Assembly (NCBI RefSeq): GCF_012720115.1
Contig: NZ_VNWN01000002.1
Span: forward strand, 1,302,001-1,366,000
Direction of reading: 5' to 3'
Length of the DNA: 64,000 nucleotides
Source of the DNA: Sneathiella chinensis
GTDB lineage: Bacteria; Pseudomonadota; Alphaproteobacteria; Sneathiellales; Sneathiellaceae
Shown piece by piece: positions 8,826 through 19,331 of the stretch. The notes under the pieces were generated by a model. That model saw only the letters and a program-made list of their open reading frames with translations, made no database searches and had not been told where the DNA came from. Made by a program: the position numbers and the translations under genes. The stretch's first letter is position 1, and each line of letters begins with the position of its first letter.

Positions 8826-10254
8826 TCATCCTTTGTGGCATGCCCGCGAAATTATTGAGGCCACCGGCGGGACTTGTGCCCAATCCGACTGGTTTGCGAC
8901 AGGTGTGTCCATTGACAGTCGCACCGTTCAGGCCGGTGAGTTGTTTGTTGCCATTGCAGGGCCGAATTTTGACGGTCATGCCTTTGCCGGACGGGCACTT
9001 GAGGCAGGGGCCGCTGCGGTTCTTGTCAGTCATGTGCCGGAAGGAATGCCGGCCGGGGCAAATGTGGTACTGGTGGATGATCCGCTGAAAGCGCTGGAGC
9101 GTCTTGGCCGTGCGGCCCGGGATCGCTGCCGGGGGCGGATCATTGCGGTAACCGGCAGTGTTGGCAAAACCGGCACCAAAGAGGCGCTGGCCCATATCCT
9201 GAAAGAGCAGGGCAAGACCCATTACAGCATTGGCAGCTTCAACAATCACTGGGGTGTGCCGCTGTCCCTGTCGCGGATGCCGCGGGATACGGAATTTGGC
9301 ATTTTCGAACTGGGGATGAACCATCCCGGCGAACTGGGGCCGTTGTCCCGCATGGTCCGGCCCCATGTGGCCATTGTGACAACCGTCGCCGCCGCGCATC
9401 TGGAATTTTTCACCAGTGTTGAGGAAATCGCCGAGGCCAAGGCCGAAATTTTCGAGGGATTGGTGCCAGACGGCATGGCCATCATCAACGGGGATAATGA
9501 CCATGCCCCGGTTTTGAAACGTCAGGCCGAGGCTCATAAAATTGCAAATATCTGCACTTTCGGCGAGGCCGGTGATGCCGATTTTCGCCTTGAAAAGGCT
9601 GCATTAAATCCTGATTCCAGCGATATTGTTGCCGTCATTGGCGGGCATAGACTTGATTTTACCCTTGCCGTTGCCGGGCGTCACTGGGTCCAGAATATTC
9701 TGGCTGTCCTAGGCGCTGTTCAGGCGGTTGGCACCGATCTGGAAAAAGCGGCGGACAGTCTGTCCCGCATGGTCGCGCCATCAGGGCGGGGGGTACGGTT
9801 GGACCTGAACTGTAAGGCTGGCCGGTATCAGGTGATTGATGAAAGCTATAACGCCAGCCCGGTTGCCATGCGGGCGGCCTTTCAGGTGTTGGGGGCCATG
9901 ACACCGCAGGGCGGCGGGCGAAAAATTGCGGTTCTGGGCGATATGCGGGAAATGGGGGAACAGTCCCCGGAAATCCATGCCGCCCTTGCAAATGATATTT
10001 CCGAATGCGGGATCGATATGGTATATGCCTGCGGCCCTAATATGCGGTATCTCGCAAATGCGCTGCCGCAAGGCGGGACAACTGTTTGGGCGGAGCAGTC
10101 CGAAGGACTGGTCCAGCCGTTGATCGGCGCACTTCACGCCGGGGATCTGGTCCTGATCAAGGGATCGCTCGGTAGTAAAATGAAAGTAGTTTTGGAAGCT
10201 CTTGTCGCTCAGTCCGCACAGGTGGAGAGTGAGAGGCAGGGCGGAGGTCAGTAA
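8818..10254 (+). CDS. murF: UDP-MurNAc-tripeptide:D-Ala-D-Ala ligase MurF
   Basis: MurF completes the UDP-MurNAc-pentapeptide by adding D-Ala-D-Ala. The N-terminal substrate domain includes [17 protein letters not shown]. The Mur ligase P-loop is [14 protein letters not shown], followed by [13 protein letters not shown] and [12 protein letters not shown], all family signatures. [14 protein letters not shown] near residue 340 starts the C-terminal domain. The length of 478 residues is typical. It overlaps murE by 8 bp and shares a base with the mraY start (TAATG). Confidence 0.96.
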   Translation: MTDHPLWHAREIIEATGGTCAQSDWFATGVSIDSRTVQAGELFVAIAGPNFDGHAFAGRALEAGAAAVLVSHVPEGMPAGANVVLVDDPLKALERLGRAARDRCRGRIIAVTGSVGKTGTKEALAHILKEQGKTHYSIGSFNNHWGVPLSLSRMPRDTEFGIFELGMNHPGELGPLSRMVRPHVAIVTTVAAAHLEFFTSVEEIAEAKAEIFEGLVPDGMAIINGDNDHAPVLKRQAEAHKIANICTFGEAGDADFRLEKAALNPDSSDIVAVIGGHRLDFTLAVAGRHWVQNILAVLGAVQAVGTDLEKAADSLSRMVAPSGRGVRLDLNCKAGRYQVIDESYNASPVAMRAAFQVLGAMTPQGGGRKIAVLGDMREMGEQSPEIHAALANDISECGIDMVYACGPNMRYLANALPQGGTTVWAEQSEGLVQPLIGALHAGDLVLIKGSLGSKMKVVLEALVAQSAQVESERQGGGQ

Positions 10255-11342
10255 TGTTATATAATCTTCTGTTCCCATTGGCGGATGATTACACGATTTT
10301 CAATCTTTTTCGGTATCTGACCTTCCGGACAGGCGGTGCCATCATGACGGCGCTGCTGATCAGTTTTGTGTTCGGCCCGCATGTGATCCGCTGGCTGAAA
10401 AGCAAGCAGCATCGGGGACAACCGATCCGCGATGACGGCCCGCAAAGTCATATCGTCAGCAAACAGGGAACCCCCACCATGGGCGGCTTCCTGATCCTGC
10501 TGGCACTGGGGATTGCGACCCTTCTGTGGGCCGACCTGACGAACCAGTTCGTCTGGGCGGTTCTTCTGGTGACGCTGGGCTTTGGCGGTATCGGGTTCGC
10601 CGATGACTATCTGAAAGTCAGTCGCCACAACACGCGGGGCGTTCCCGGCAAGCTGAAATTGTTGATGGAGGTTGTTGTGGCCTTGAGCGCAACCCTCTGG
10701 ATTGTTTCCGTGACCAGCCCTGAAATTGCCACCGGCCTGACCATTCCCTTCCTGAAAAATGTACTGATTGATCTTGGCTGGTTCTATATCCCGTTTGGCA
10801 TGCTGGTGATGATTGGCGCCGGCAACGCGGTGAACCTGACAGACGGTCTGGACGGGCTCGCCATTGTTCCGGTGATGATCGCAGGGGCATCTTTTGGCCT
10901 GATTGCCTATCTGGTCGGGAACACGGTTTTTTCTGAATATCTGCAAATCCAGGCGGTTCCGGGTTCCGGTGAACTGATGGTTTTCTGCGGTGCCCTGATC
11001 GGTGCCAGCCTTGGTTTTCTCTGGTTCAATGCACCGCCTGCCATGGTGTTCATGGGGGATACGGGATCGCTGGCCATGGGCGGCGCGCTTGGCTCCATCA
11101 GTGTGGTCACCCGGCATGAAATCGTTCTGGCTGTTATCGGCGGTCTGTTCGTGCTGGAAACCGTGTCCGTGATCGTTCAGGTGGCGTCATTCAAGCTGAC
11201 CGGCAAGCGGGTCTTCCGCATGGCCCCCCTGCATCACCATTACGAGCAAAAAGGATGGGCAGAACCGACAATCGTGATCCGGTTCTGGATCATTGCAGTC
11301 ATTCTGGCCCTTGTGGGACTTGCGTCCCTGAAGTTGAGATAA
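10254..11342 (+). CDS. mraY: Phospho-MurNAc-pentapeptide translocase MraY
   Basis: MraY is a 362-residue polytopic inner-membrane enzyme that moves phospho-MurNAc-pentapeptide onto undecaprenyl phosphate, forming lipid I. About ten hydrophobic helices are evident. Catalytic-loop motifs are seen: [18 protein letters not shown] (the Asp pair), [13 protein letters not shown], and the C-terminal [12 protein letters not shown] histidine motif. It starts by a 1-bp overlap with murF and ends 3 bp before murD. It supplies the substrate of MurG, encoded four genes downstream. Confidence 0.97.
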   Translation: MLYNLLFPLADDYTIFNLFRYLTFRTGGAIMTALLISFVFGPHVIRWLKSKQHRGQPIRDDGPQSHIVSKQGTPTMGGFLILLALGIATLLWADLTNQFVWAVLLVTLGFGGIGFADDYLKVSRHNTRGVPGKLKLLMEVVVALSATLWIVSVTSPEIATGLTIPFLKNVLIDLGWFYIPFGMLVMIGAGNAVNLTDGLDGLAIVPVMIAGASFGLIAYLVGNTVFSEYLQIQAVPGSGELMVFCGALIGASLGFLWFNAPPAMVFMGDTGSLAMGGALGSISVVTRHEIVLAVIGGLFVLETVSVIVQVASFKLTGKRVFRMAPLHHHYEQKGWAEPTIVIRFWIIAVILALVGLASLKLR

Positions 11343-11345
11343 AAC

Positions 11346-12737
11346 ATGATGGAAAGTCGCGCCTACAAGGATAAGAATGTTGCTGTTTTCGGCCTTGGGA
11401 AAAGTGGTTTCTCGACGGCTGTTCGGCTTCGGGATGGCGCGGCGCGGGTAACCGTCTGGGATGACAATGAGGGCCGCCGTGCGTCGGCCAGCGCCGCAGG
11501 TCTGGACGTTGGCGATCTTGTCGGGGGCGATTGGCAGGATGCCGATTATCTGGTCCTGAGCCCGGGCGTGCCGCTGACCCATCCGGCGCCCCATCCGGTG
11601 GTCCTGAAAGCCGAGGAAAACGGCACCGGGATCATTGGCGATATCGAGGTTTTCCTGAACGAGAAGACCGCCGGAAAGATTGTCGGGATTACCGGTACAA
11701 ACGGAAAATCCACCACCAGTTCCCTGATCCATCATCTTCTTGCCGCCAGCGGGCGGGAGACGGCCCTTGGCGGCAATATCGGAACACCGGTCATGGACTT
11801 GCCCCAACTGGCAGGGGATGGCACCTATGTGCTGGAGCTTTCCTCCTATCAGTTGGACCTGACCCCGTCCTGGCACGGGGATATTGCTGTTCTGCTGAAT
11901 ATCACCCCGGATCATCTGGACCGGCATGGGGATATGGACGGCTACCGCGCGGTGAAGGAAAAGATTTTTGCGCGCCAGACCGCATCCGATCTGGCGGTGA
12001 TCAATGTGGATGATCCGCTGTGTGCGGAGATGGCCCTGCGCCTTAAAACACAAGGCGAGGCCCGGGTTGTTCCCCTGTCCACCACCCGCGTTTTGGAAGA
12101 TGGTGTTGCCGTTGTGGATGGGGTTCTTGTGGATCACAGCCGCGACGGGCAGGAATGGACTCTGGATATTTCCGGGATCGAGACCTTGCGCGGGCGGCAC
12201 AACTGGCAGAACGCCGCCGCTGCGGTGGCGGTGGTGCGGGCCCTTGGCCTGACGGATGAGGAAATCGCGGCGGGTCTTGCCAGTTTTGGCGGACTGGCCC
12301 ACCGGATGGAATTGATCCGAACCCTGAACGGTGTCCGGTTCGTCAATGATTCCAAGGCCACAAATGCGGAGGCCGCAGAAAAGGCCCTTGTTTCCTACGA
12401 TAACATTCACTGGATTGTTGGCGGTCTTCCCAAGCAGGGGGGCATTGACGGGCTGGCGGATTGTTTCCCGCGGGTGACAAAAGCCTACCTGATCGGGCAA
12501 TCCTCTGATGCCTTTGCCGCCGCATTGCAGTCCCGTGTCGATTTTGTTCCCTGCGGGGATCTGGAAACGGCGGTTCAGGCTGCTGCAAAAGACGCTTTCA
12601 AGGCCATCAATGAAGGGGGCGAGGCCGTGGTCCTGCTGTCCCCGGCAGCGGCCAGTTTCGATCAGTTCGCCAGCTTTGAAGCGCGGGGCGATGCCTTCCG
12701 CGAGATCGTGAACCAACTGGATGGGGAGGGCGCATGA
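11346..12737 (+). CDS. murD: UDP-MurNAc-L-alanine:D-glutamate ligase MurD
   Basis: MurD adds D-glutamate to UDP-MurNAc-L-Ala. The N-terminal Rossmann motif is VFGLGKSGFSTAVRL, the P-loop is ITGTNGKSTTSSLIHHL, and downstream are ELSSYQLDL and NITPDHLDRH. The C-terminal domain includes VNDSKATNAEAAEKAL. There are 463 residues, normal for the family. Two adjacent ATGs (11346, 11349) could start it. It overlaps ftsW by 4 bp (ATGA). It sits between mraY and ftsW, as in most proteobacterial dcw clusters. Confidence 0.95.
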   Translation: MMESRAYKDKNVAVFGLGKSGFSTAVRLRDGAARVTVWDDNEGRRASASAAGLDVGDLVGGDWQDADYLVLSPGVPLTHPAPHPVVLKAEENGTGIIGDIEVFLNEKTAGKIVGITGTNGKSTTSSLIHHLLAASGRETALGGNIGTPVMDLPQLAGDGTYVLELSSYQLDLTPSWHGDIAVLLNITPDHLDRHGDMDGYRAVKEKIFARQTASDLAVINVDDPLCAEMALRLKTQGEARVVPLSTTRVLEDGVAVVDGVLVDHSRDGQEWTLDISGIETLRGRHNWQNAAAAVAVVRALGLTDEEIAAGLASFGGLAHRMELIRTLNGVRFVNDSKATNAEAAEKALVSYDNIHWIVGGLPKQGGIDGLADCFPRVTKAYLIGQSSDAFAAALQSRVDFVPCGDLETAVQAAAKDAFKAINEGGEAVVLLSPAAASFDQFASFEARGDAFREIVNQLDGEGA

Positions 12738-13855
12738 CAACCTTCACCCGTCTCGACAGATCGGTTGTTGGCAAATGGTGGTGGACGGTTGACCGCTGGA
12801 CCTTGCTGGCCGTGGGCATTCTGGTGTTCATGGGCGGGATCATGGTTCTGGCGGCAAGCCCCTCGGTGGCGAACCGCATCGGCCTTGAAAATTTCCATTT
12901 CGTAAAGCGGCAGTTCCTGTATCTGCCCATGGCGATCACCATCATTCTGGGCATCTCGCTGTTGTCGCCGCTTTGGGTGCGGCGGTTTGCCGTGATCCTG
13001 TTTGGCGGGTGCGTTGTCCTGACCATTGCCACGCTGCTGATCGGGCCGGAAGTGAAGGGGGCCAGGCGCTGGCTGCAATTTGGCAGCTTTACCCTGCAGC
13101 CCACGGAATTCCTGAAGCCGTCCTTCGCGGTGGTGGCCGCGTGGATGTTCGCCGAGCAACGGAAAAGTGACGAATTGCCCGGCAACCTGATTTCCATGGC
13201 CCTGTTTGCGCTGGTGGTCGGGTTGTTGCTGATGCAGCCGGATGTGGGGATGACCCTTGTTGTATCTGCGGTGTGGTTTGCGCAATTCTTTCTGGCGGGC
13301 CTGCCGATTTTCTGGGTGGTCCTGTTTATTGCAGTCGGGATTGTGGGGGCGGCGGGTGCCTATGCCCTGTTCCCCCATGTGGCCAGCCGTGTTGACCGGT
13401 TTCTGGACCCGTCCGGCGGTGGAAACTACCAGATTGAACGGGCGATGGAGGCTTTCCAGACCGGTGGGTTCCTGGGTGTCGGTCCCGGTGACGGATCGGT
13501 CAAGACGGTGTTGCCCGATGCCCATACGGATTTCATCTTTGCCGTGGTGGGTGAAGAGTTTGGTGTGATCGTCTGCCTGATGGTGGTGGCGGTCTTTGCC
13601 TTTATTGTCCTGCGCGGGTTCAGCCGTTTGCTGGAAGAAAAGAATTTCTTTGTGGTCTTGGCCGCCGCCGGGTTGCTGACCCAGTTTGGCTTGCAGGCCA
13701 TTATCAATATCGGGGTAAATCTGCGCTTGATGCCGACCAAGGGAATGACATTGCCGTTCATTTCCTATGGCGGGTCTTCCATGCTGGCCCTTGCGGTTTT
13801 GATGGGAATGCTGCTGGCGCTGAGTCGTCGCCGTGCCGGGGCAGGAGATATCTGA
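12734..13855 (+). CDS. ftsW: Septal peptidoglycan glycosyltransferase FtsW
   Basis: FtsW is a SEDS-family polymerase that builds septal glycan strands from lipid II together with FtsI. This 373-residue protein has about ten transmembrane helices. The SEDS signatures are KGARRWL, QPTEFLKPSF, the large periplasmic loop with FPHVASRVDRFLDP and GGNYQIERAMEAFQTGGFLG, then PDAHTDFIFAVVGEEFG, and finally TKGMTLPFISYGGSSMLA. All are intact. It shares ATGA with murD and a 1-bp junction with murG, so expression is coupled. Confidence 0.96.
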   Translation: MTTFTRLDRSVVGKWWWTVDRWTLLAVGILVFMGGIMVLAASPSVANRIGLENFHFVKRQFLYLPMAITIILGISLLSPLWVRRFAVILFGGCVVLTIATLLIGPEVKGARRWLQFGSFTLQPTEFLKPSFAVVAAWMFAEQRKSDELPGNLISMALFALVVGLLLMQPDVGMTLVVSAVWFAQFFLAGLPIFWVVLFIAVGIVGAAGAYALFPHVASRVDRFLDPSGGGNYQIERAMEAFQTGGFLGVGPGDGSVKTVLPDAHTDFIFAVVGEEFGVIVCLMVVAVFAFIVLRGFSRLLEEKNFFVVLAAAGLLTQFGLQAIINIGVNLRLMPTKGMTLPFISYGGSSMLALAVLMGMLLALSRRRAGAGDI

Positions 13856-15003
13856 TGAAAGACGCAGCCAAAAAGCAGACCATTATTCTGGCCAGCGGCG
13901 GCACCGGTGGCCACGTCTTTCCGGCGCGGGCCCTTGCGGGGGAGCTGATCGCGCGTGGGTATGATGTGGTTCTGATGACCGATGAGCGGGGCGACCGTTA
14001 TGAAACCCTGTTTCCGGGGGTGCGGATTGAACAGGTTCCGTCGGCGTCTCCTTCTGTTGGGGGGATTTTCGGGAAACTTCGCGCCGGGTTTGTGATCAGC
14101 ACAGGCATTGTGAAGGCATGGGCCCGGATGAGCCGCCTGCGTCCTGCGGCTGTGGTCGGCTTTGGGGGGTATCCGTCACTGCCGCCAGTGGCAGCGGGCC
14201 GTTTGGCTGGTGTTCCTGTTCTGCTGCATGAACAAAACGCCGTGCTGGGCCGGGTCAACCGATTGCTGGCCCGCTGGGCGAACACCGTTGCCGTGTCGTT
14301 TGAAAAGACCATCGGCGGTTCCACAGAAGTGACAGGGCGCATGGTCTTGACCGGGAACCCGGTGCGGGCGGAAATCATGGCCCTGTCCGGTCAGGGATAT
14401 CAGGCCCCGAAAGAGGGCGAAGACCTGTCGCTGCTGGTTCTCGGCGGTAGTCAGGGCGCGACCATCCTGTCGGATATTTTCCCGGCGGCCATAGCCGCAC
14501 TTCCCGAAGCGATGCAGGAACGGCTGGTGATTACCCAGCAATGCCGGGCGGAAGACTTGGATCGGGTCCGGGATGTTTATGCCGAAACCCGCGCCCGGAC
14601 AGTGCTTGCAACCTTTTTTGACGATGTTCCCGGCCTCCTGGCAGGCTGTCATCTGGCGGTGACTCGATCCGGCGCCTCCACCCTGGCGGAGCTTTCCGTG
14701 GCAGGGCGCCCCGCGATCCTGGTGCCGTTCAAATATGCCATGGATAACCATCAGCAGAAAAATGCTGAAAATCAGGTGGACAAGGGCGCCGCAGAACTTA
14801 TCCTGCAGGACGAATTCACCGTTGAGAGAGTTGCAGAGGATCTGACCCGTCTTCTGGCCCAACCGGAAAGGCTTGCCGCCATGGCGGAGGCCGCCGCCGG
14901 TAGCGGACAGGGGAACGCAGCAGCGAAACTTGCCGACCTCGTTGAAACATCATTGAAGAACCGGAATACCAAACCGTGCGTTACAGGAAAGGTTGCCGCA
15001 TGA
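13855..15003 (+). CDS. murG: UDP-GlcNAc:lipid I GlcNAc transferase MurG
   Basis: MurG (382 residues) is a peripheral inner-membrane GT-B glycosyltransferase converting lipid I to lipid II. The N-terminal glycine-rich loop reads [13 protein letters not shown] second loop is [13 protein letters not shown], and a nucleotide-sugar-binding patch follows in [20 protein letters not shown], with [14 protein letters not shown]. The ATG at 13855 overlaps the ftsW stop by one base. It overlaps murC by 4 bp. The C-terminal tail is slightly long and variable. Confidence 0.96.
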   Translation: MKDAAKKQTIILASGGTGGHVFPARALAGELIARGYDVVLMTDERGDRYETLFPGVRIEQVPSASPSVGGIFGKLRAGFVISTGIVKAWARMSRLRPAAVVGFGGYPSLPPVAAGRLAGVPVLLHEQNAVLGRVNRLLARWANTVAVSFEKTIGGSTEVTGRMVLTGNPVRAEIMALSGQGYQAPKEGEDLSLLVLGGSQGATILSDIFPAAIAALPEAMQERLVITQQCRAEDLDRVRDVYAETRARTVLATFFDDVPGLLAGCHLAVTRSGASTLAELSVAGRPAILVPFKYAMDNHQQKNAENQVDKGAAELILQDEFTVERVAEDLTRLLAQPERLAAMAEAAAGSGQGNAAAKLADLVETSLKNRNTKPCVTGKVAA

Positions 15004-16430
15004 GAGCGCTCCCACTGGATATAGGAATTGTACATTTTGTCGGGATCGGCGGGATCGGGATGAGCGGGATTGCCGAGGTTATGCATAACCTTGGGTACGA
15101 AGTTCAAGGGTCCGACCTGTCTGAAAACGCCAATGTGGAACGGCTCCGCAATCTGGGGATCACGGTTCATGTGGGGCACCGCGCCGAAAATCTGGGCGAT
15201 TGCCGGGTTGTGGTTGTCTCCTCTGCGGTCAAGGACGACAATCCGGAAGTGAAGGAAGCACGGAGCAACCTGATCCCCGTTGTGCGGCGGGCCGAGATGC
15301 TGGCCGAACTGATGCGCCTGAAATGGGCCATCGCCGTTGGGGGGACCCACGGCAAGACCACCACGACCTCCTTGCTGGCGGGCCTTCTGGATGCCGCAGA
15401 GCTGGAACCGACAGTGATCAATGGTGGCATCATCAATGCCTATGGCACCAATGCCCGCCTTGGCAATGGTGAATGGATGGTGGTGGAGGCCGACGAGTCC
15501 GATGGCAGCTTCGTCAAGTTGCCGGCCACGGTGGCCATCGTCACCAATATCGACCCGGAACATCTGGATTTCTATGGCGATTTTGACGGTGTTCGCGAAG
15601 CCTTCCGCACTTTCGTCGAAAACATCCCCTTCTATGGCTTTGCCGCGCTTTGCATTGACCATCCCGAGGTTCAGACCCTGATCGGCAAGATCACCGATCG
15701 CCGTCTTGTATCCTATGGCCTGACACCGCAAGCTGATTACCGGGCCACGGATGTCCGCTACGAGGAAGGCGGCGCCCGCTTCAACGTGACCATCAGTGAA
15801 CGCGTTGGCGGTGAAACCCGTGTCATGAAGGGGTTCGAGCTTCCCATGCCGGGGGCGCATAATGTCCAGAATGCCATGGCCGCGGTGGCTGTTGGCAAGG
15901 AAATGGGGCTGGAAGAGGTTGTCCTGAAGCGGGCGCTTCGGGAATTTGGCGGCGTGAAGCGGCGCTTTACCAAGACCGGCATTGTGGATGGGGTCACGAT
16001 CATCGATGACTATGGCCACCATCCGGTCGAGATTTCCTCCGTTCTGTCAGCGGCGCGTCAGGCCTATGACAAGAAGGTCGTGGCCGTGGTGCAGCCGCAC
16101 CGCTATTCCCGCCTGCGGGACCTGTTTGACGGTTTCTGCACCTGCTTCAATGATGCGGATACGGTCATTGTCACCGATGTCTATGCGGCGGGCGAGGACC
16201 CGATTGAGGGGATTTCGCAGGAAAGCTATGTGGAAGGCTTGAAGATGCGCGGGCACCGGCGGGTGCTGGCCCTGTCCGGGCCGGAGCAACTGGCCGAGAT
16301 GATCCGGGCTGAAACGGAGCCGGGGGATGTGGTTGTTTGCCTTGGTGCTGGGTCCATTTCGCTTTGGGCCAATCACCTGCCGTCCCAACTGGCAGCCCTT
16401 CAGGACATCGAGGAGGCAGAGGCGGAATGA
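15000..16430 (+). CDS. murC: UDP-MurNAc:L-alanine ligase MurC
   Basis: MurC adds the first amino acid, L-Ala, to UDP-MurNAc. The N-terminal motif [17 protein letters not shown] and the P-loop [16 protein letters not shown] are diagnostic. EADESDGSF and [14 protein letters not shown] follow, and [10 protein letters not shown] marks the C-terminal domain. The start chosen is the ATG in the ATGA overlap with the murG stop, giving 476 residues; an 8-codon upstream extension lies inside murG. It overlaps murB by 4 bp. Confidence 0.96.
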   Translation: MRALPLDIGIVHFVGIGGIGMSGIAEVMHNLGYEVQGSDLSENANVERLRNLGITVHVGHRAENLGDCRVVVVSSAVKDDNPEVKEARSNLIPVVRRAEMLAELMRLKWAIAVGGTHGKTTTTSLLAGLLDAAELEPTVINGGIINAYGTNARLGNGEWMVVEADESDGSFVKLPATVAIVTNIDPEHLDFYGDFDGVREAFRTFVENIPFYGFAALCIDHPEVQTLIGKITDRRLVSYGLTPQADYRATDVRYEEGGARFNVTISERVGGETRVMKGFELPMPGAHNVQNAMAAVAVGKEMGLEEVVLKRALREFGGVKRRFTKTGIVDGVTIIDDYGHHPVEISSVLSAARQAYDKKVVAVVQPHRYSRLRDLFDGFCTCFNDADTVIVTDVYAAGEDPIEGISQESYVEGLKMRGHRRVLALSGPEQLAEMIRAETEPGDVVVCLGAGSISLWANHLPSQLAALQDIEEAEAE

Positions 16431-17374
16431 CTGTGCATCCCCAGCAGGTAAAGACCCTGGCCGACCGGCTGCCCAAGGTGAAAGGGCGGATCCGGCAGGA
16501 TGTGGCGCTGGACAAGATCACCTGGTTTCAGGTGGGCGGTCCGGCGGACATTCTGTTCAAGCCGGAGGATGAGGCCGACCTTGCTGCCTTTCTGCAAGGG
16601 CTGGCACCGGATATGCCTGTCTTTACGCTGGGTGTGGGATCGAACCTGCTGGTTCGGGATGCGGGATACCGCGGTGTTGTCATTCGCCTTGGTCGGAAAT
16701 TCTGCCTGATGGAGGTGGATGCGGAAACCCACCGCTTGACCGTTGGTGCCGGCGCGTTGGACCTGAATACGGCCCGCTTTGCGGCAGAGGCCGGATTGAC
16801 CGGGGCGGAATTCCTGTCCGGTATTCCGGGAAGCATTGGCGGGGCCTTGCGCATGAACGCAGGGGCCTATGGCAGCGAGATCAAGGATATTCTTGTTTCG
16901 GCGGTGGCCTATGACCGGCAGGGGCAGCGCCATGAATTGACGCCGGAGGATATGGGCTTTTCCTATCGTCATTCAGACATACCAGGCGACTGGATTTTCA
17001 CGGAAGCCGTTTTGCAACTGGCACCGGGCGATCGGCAACAGATCGCGGCCGAGATGGACGCCATTGCTAAGGCCCGCGGCGACAGCCAGCCGATCAAGAG
17101 CCGGACCGGCGGGTCCACCTTCGCCAACCCGGACGGCAAGAAAGCGTGGGAACTGATCGACGCGGTTGGGGGCCGGGGGCTGAAAATTGGCGGGGCGCAG
17201 GTGTCTGAAAAGCATTGTAACTTCCTGATCAATACCGGGGACGCCACCGCTGCCGATATCGAGGCTGTGGGTGAAGAGGTCCGGCGCCGGGTGTTCCGGG
17301 ATCATGACACACTTCTGCGCTGGGAAATTGTGCGGATCGGGGATGCCACCGTCAATGAGGGAGAGGACGTATGA
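16427..17374 (+). CDS. murB: UDP-N-acetylenolpyruvoylglucosamine reductase MurB
   Basis: MurB is a cytoplasmic FAD enzyme that reduces UDP-GlcNAc-enolpyruvate with NADPH to UDP-MurNAc. FAD-binding segments visible are [15 protein letters not shown] and [19 protein letters not shown]. The substrate and catalytic regions include [29 protein letters not shown] and the C-terminal [17 protein letters not shown]. At 315 residues it is a type-II-length enzyme. The ATG lies in an ATGA overlap with murC. It overlaps ddl by 4 bp. Confidence 0.96.
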   Translation: MTVHPQQVKTLADRLPKVKGRIRQDVALDKITWFQVGGPADILFKPEDEADLAAFLQGLAPDMPVFTLGVGSNLLVRDAGYRGVVIRLGRKFCLMEVDAETHRLTVGAGALDLNTARFAAEAGLTGAEFLSGIPGSIGGALRMNAGAYGSEIKDILVSAVAYDRQGQRHELTPEDMGFSYRHSDIPGDWIFTEAVLQLAPGDRQQIAAEMDAIAKARGDSQPIKSRTGGSTFANPDGKKAWELIDAVGGRGLKIGGAQVSEKHCNFLINTGDATAADIEAVGEEVRRRVFRDHDTLLRWEIVRIGDATVNEGEDV

Positions 17375-18279
17375 CACATGTTGCCGTTTTGATGGGGGGA
17401 TGGTCCGCAGAGCGTGAAGTGTCCATGTCCAGCGGGCTGGCCTGTTCGGAAGCCCTGAAACGCTGCGGCTATGAGGTGTCCGCCATTGACGTGGGGCGCA
17501 ACGTGGCCTCGGTTCTGGAACAGGTGAAGCCGGATGTGTGCTTCAACGCCCTGCATGGCCGCTATGGGGAAGATGGCCTTATTCAGGGTATCCTTGAAAT
17601 CATGGGCATTCCCTATACCCATTCCGGTGTGCTGGCCTCGGCGCTGGCCATGGACAAGCCGGTGGCAAAGCGGATTTTTGAAGCCGAAGGCCTGAAATGT
17701 GCGGATGGGCGGATCATGACCCGGCAGGAAGTGCTGGACGGGGCCACCTATCCGAAACCGTTTGTCATCAAGCCCCTGAACGAAGGGTCCAGCGTTGGTG
17801 TGACCATCGTCCTTGAGGATGAAAATATCAGCCTGCAGGATGTCCAGTGGACCTTCGGAAACGAGGTGCTGGTGGAAAGCTTTGTCCCCGGCCGGGAAAT
17901 CCAGGTCGCGGTGATGGGGGATCAAGCGCTTGGCGCGGTAGAAATCAAGCCGCTGGGCCGGTTCTACGATTACGAAGCCAAGTATACAGAGGGCAAGGCC
18001 GATCACCTGATGCCGGCGCCGCTTCCCAAAGACCGCTACGAGGAGGTTCTGGAACTGGGCCTCCGGGCGCACAAGGCACTTGGCTGCCGGGGGGTTAGCC
18101 GTTCCGACTTCCGTCTCAATGATGTGGAAGGCGGGGATGGCGAATTCTATATTCTTGAGACCAATACCCAGCCGGGTATGACCGAGCTTAGTCTGGTGCC
18201 GGAAATTGCCGGTCATATGGGGATCACTTTTGAGGAACTGGTCCGCTGGATGGTGGAGGATGCCTCATGCGACCGATAG
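17371..18279 (+). CDS. ddl: D-alanine--D-alanine ligase
   Basis: Ddl makes the D-Ala-D-Ala dipeptide that MurF uses. This 302-residue ATP-grasp enzyme begins VAVLMGGWSAEREVSMSSG and carries FNALHGRYGEDGLIQGILE, PFVIKPLNEGSSVGV and the metal-binding C-terminal segment FYILETNTQPGMTE. HSGVLASALAMDKPVAK is the omega-loop region. The length and motifs match DdlB. It overlaps murB by 4 bp and ftsQ by 13 bp. A tyrosine-containing active-site loop suggests normal D-Ala-D-Ala rather than D-Ala-D-Lac specificity, by inference only. Confidence 0.95.
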   Translation: MTHVAVLMGGWSAEREVSMSSGLACSEALKRCGYEVSAIDVGRNVASVLEQVKPDVCFNALHGRYGEDGLIQGILEIMGIPYTHSGVLASALAMDKPVAKRIFEAEGLKCADGRIMTRQEVLDGATYPKPFVIKPLNEGSSVGVTIVLEDENISLQDVQWTFGNEVLVESFVPGREIQVAVMGDQALGAVEIKPLGRFYDYEAKYTEGKADHLMPAPLPKDRYEEVLELGLRAHKALGCRGVSRSDFRLNDVEGGDGEFYILETNTQPGMTELSLVPEIAGHMGITFEELVRWMVEDASCDR

Positions 18280-19304
18280 AAATATCAGATCGTGACCGCC
18301 CTTTAACGTCAAGGGAGCGGCCCAAGGCAATAAAAACCGGTCGGAGCCGGACCAGCCGGGGGCGGGCAAAGCGCAGTGAAATGCCTTCTGTCCGTGCGTC
18401 GCTGTCATCGGCAGCGCGCCGCCTTGCCGGGCTGCGGATTGGTTTTCCATCCATGCCGTCTTTTGCATTGCCGTCCTTGCCGGGCCGGGGGACACGGAAA
18501 CGTCGTGGGCCGCTGTCTGTATGGCGGGGGCCTGTTGCGCTTGGCGGTGGTCTGGCGCTGGCGGCGGCTTTGCTGGGCGGCACCGGTTATTACGCCACAC
18601 AGAATAACTGGCCGGATCGGGTGGCCGGATGGTTTGGTGATACCGGCGAGACTGTGGTTGTCGGACTGGGATTGACGGTTCAGGAAATCAGCGTGCTGGG
18701 GCGGGATCGGACCCCGGCGGCGGATATCATGAAGGTGCTGGATGTTGAGCGGGGCCAGAGCATCCTTGCCTTTGATCCGGAAGAGGCCCGCGCCCGCGTT
18801 GAGGCGCTTGGCTGGGTCGAAAGTGCAGCGGTCATGCGGCGCTATCCCGATGAGATTTTTATCCGCATCAAGGAACGCCGCCCGTTTGCCCGCTGGCAGA
18901 TCGAGGGGCAGACCTCCATCATCGACCGGCATGGCGAGGTTGTGACCCAAGCGGACGACCCTGAATTCCGGTATTTGCCGAAAGTTGTTGGCAAGGGGGC
19001 GAATACAGGCGCGGATGACCTGTTTGACATGCTGGCAGAGACACCGGCCCTGTTTACGCGGTTGAAGAACGCGGTTCGGGTGCGGGACCGTCGCTGGAAC
19101 CTTGAGTTCGACAATGGCGTGACGGTCCTGTTGCCGGAGGAGCGGGCCAAGGCGGCATGGGCGGAGCTTTATGCCATGCAGACGCGGGACGAGATCCTGT
19201 CGCGGGATGTGATGGCCATTGACCTGAGAGCGGCAGACAGGGTTTTTGTCCGTCTGAAGCCGGGTGAGGCGGCAGAGCGGCGCAAGCCGAAGAGTGAAAC
19301 GTGA
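18267..19304 (+). CDS. ftsQ: Cell division protein FtsQ
   Basis: FtsQ is a bitopic divisome scaffold that binds FtsB and FtsL in the periplasm. The 345-residue protein has a long basic cytoplasmic N-terminus (about 90 residues, rich in Arg, Ser and Pro) before a transmembrane helix near residues 91-111 (VALGGGLALAAALLGGTGYY). A POTRA domain begins VQEISVLGRDRTPAADIM and includes VEALGWVESAAVMRRYPDE. The long basic tail is typical of alphaproteobacterial FtsQ. It overlaps ddl by 13 bp and precedes ftsA by 27 bp. Confidence 0.93.
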   Translation: MRPIEISDRDRPLTSRERPKAIKTGRSRTSRGRAKRSEMPSVRASLSSAARRLAGLRIGFPSMPSFALPSLPGRGTRKRRGPLSVWRGPVALGGGLALAAALLGGTGYYATQNNWPDRVAGWFGDTGETVVVGLGLTVQEISVLGRDRTPAADIMKVLDVERGQSILAFDPEEARARVEALGWVESAAVMRRYPDEIFIRIKERRPFARWQIEGQTSIIDRHGEVVTQADDPEFRYLPKVVGKGANTGADDLFDMLAETPALFTRLKNAVRVRDRRWNLEFDNGVTVLLPEERAKAAWAELYAMQTRDEILSRDVMAIDLRAADRVFVRLKPGEAAERRKPKSET

Positions 19305-19331
19305 TCGTAACGGGTAAGGACAGTTAGGAAC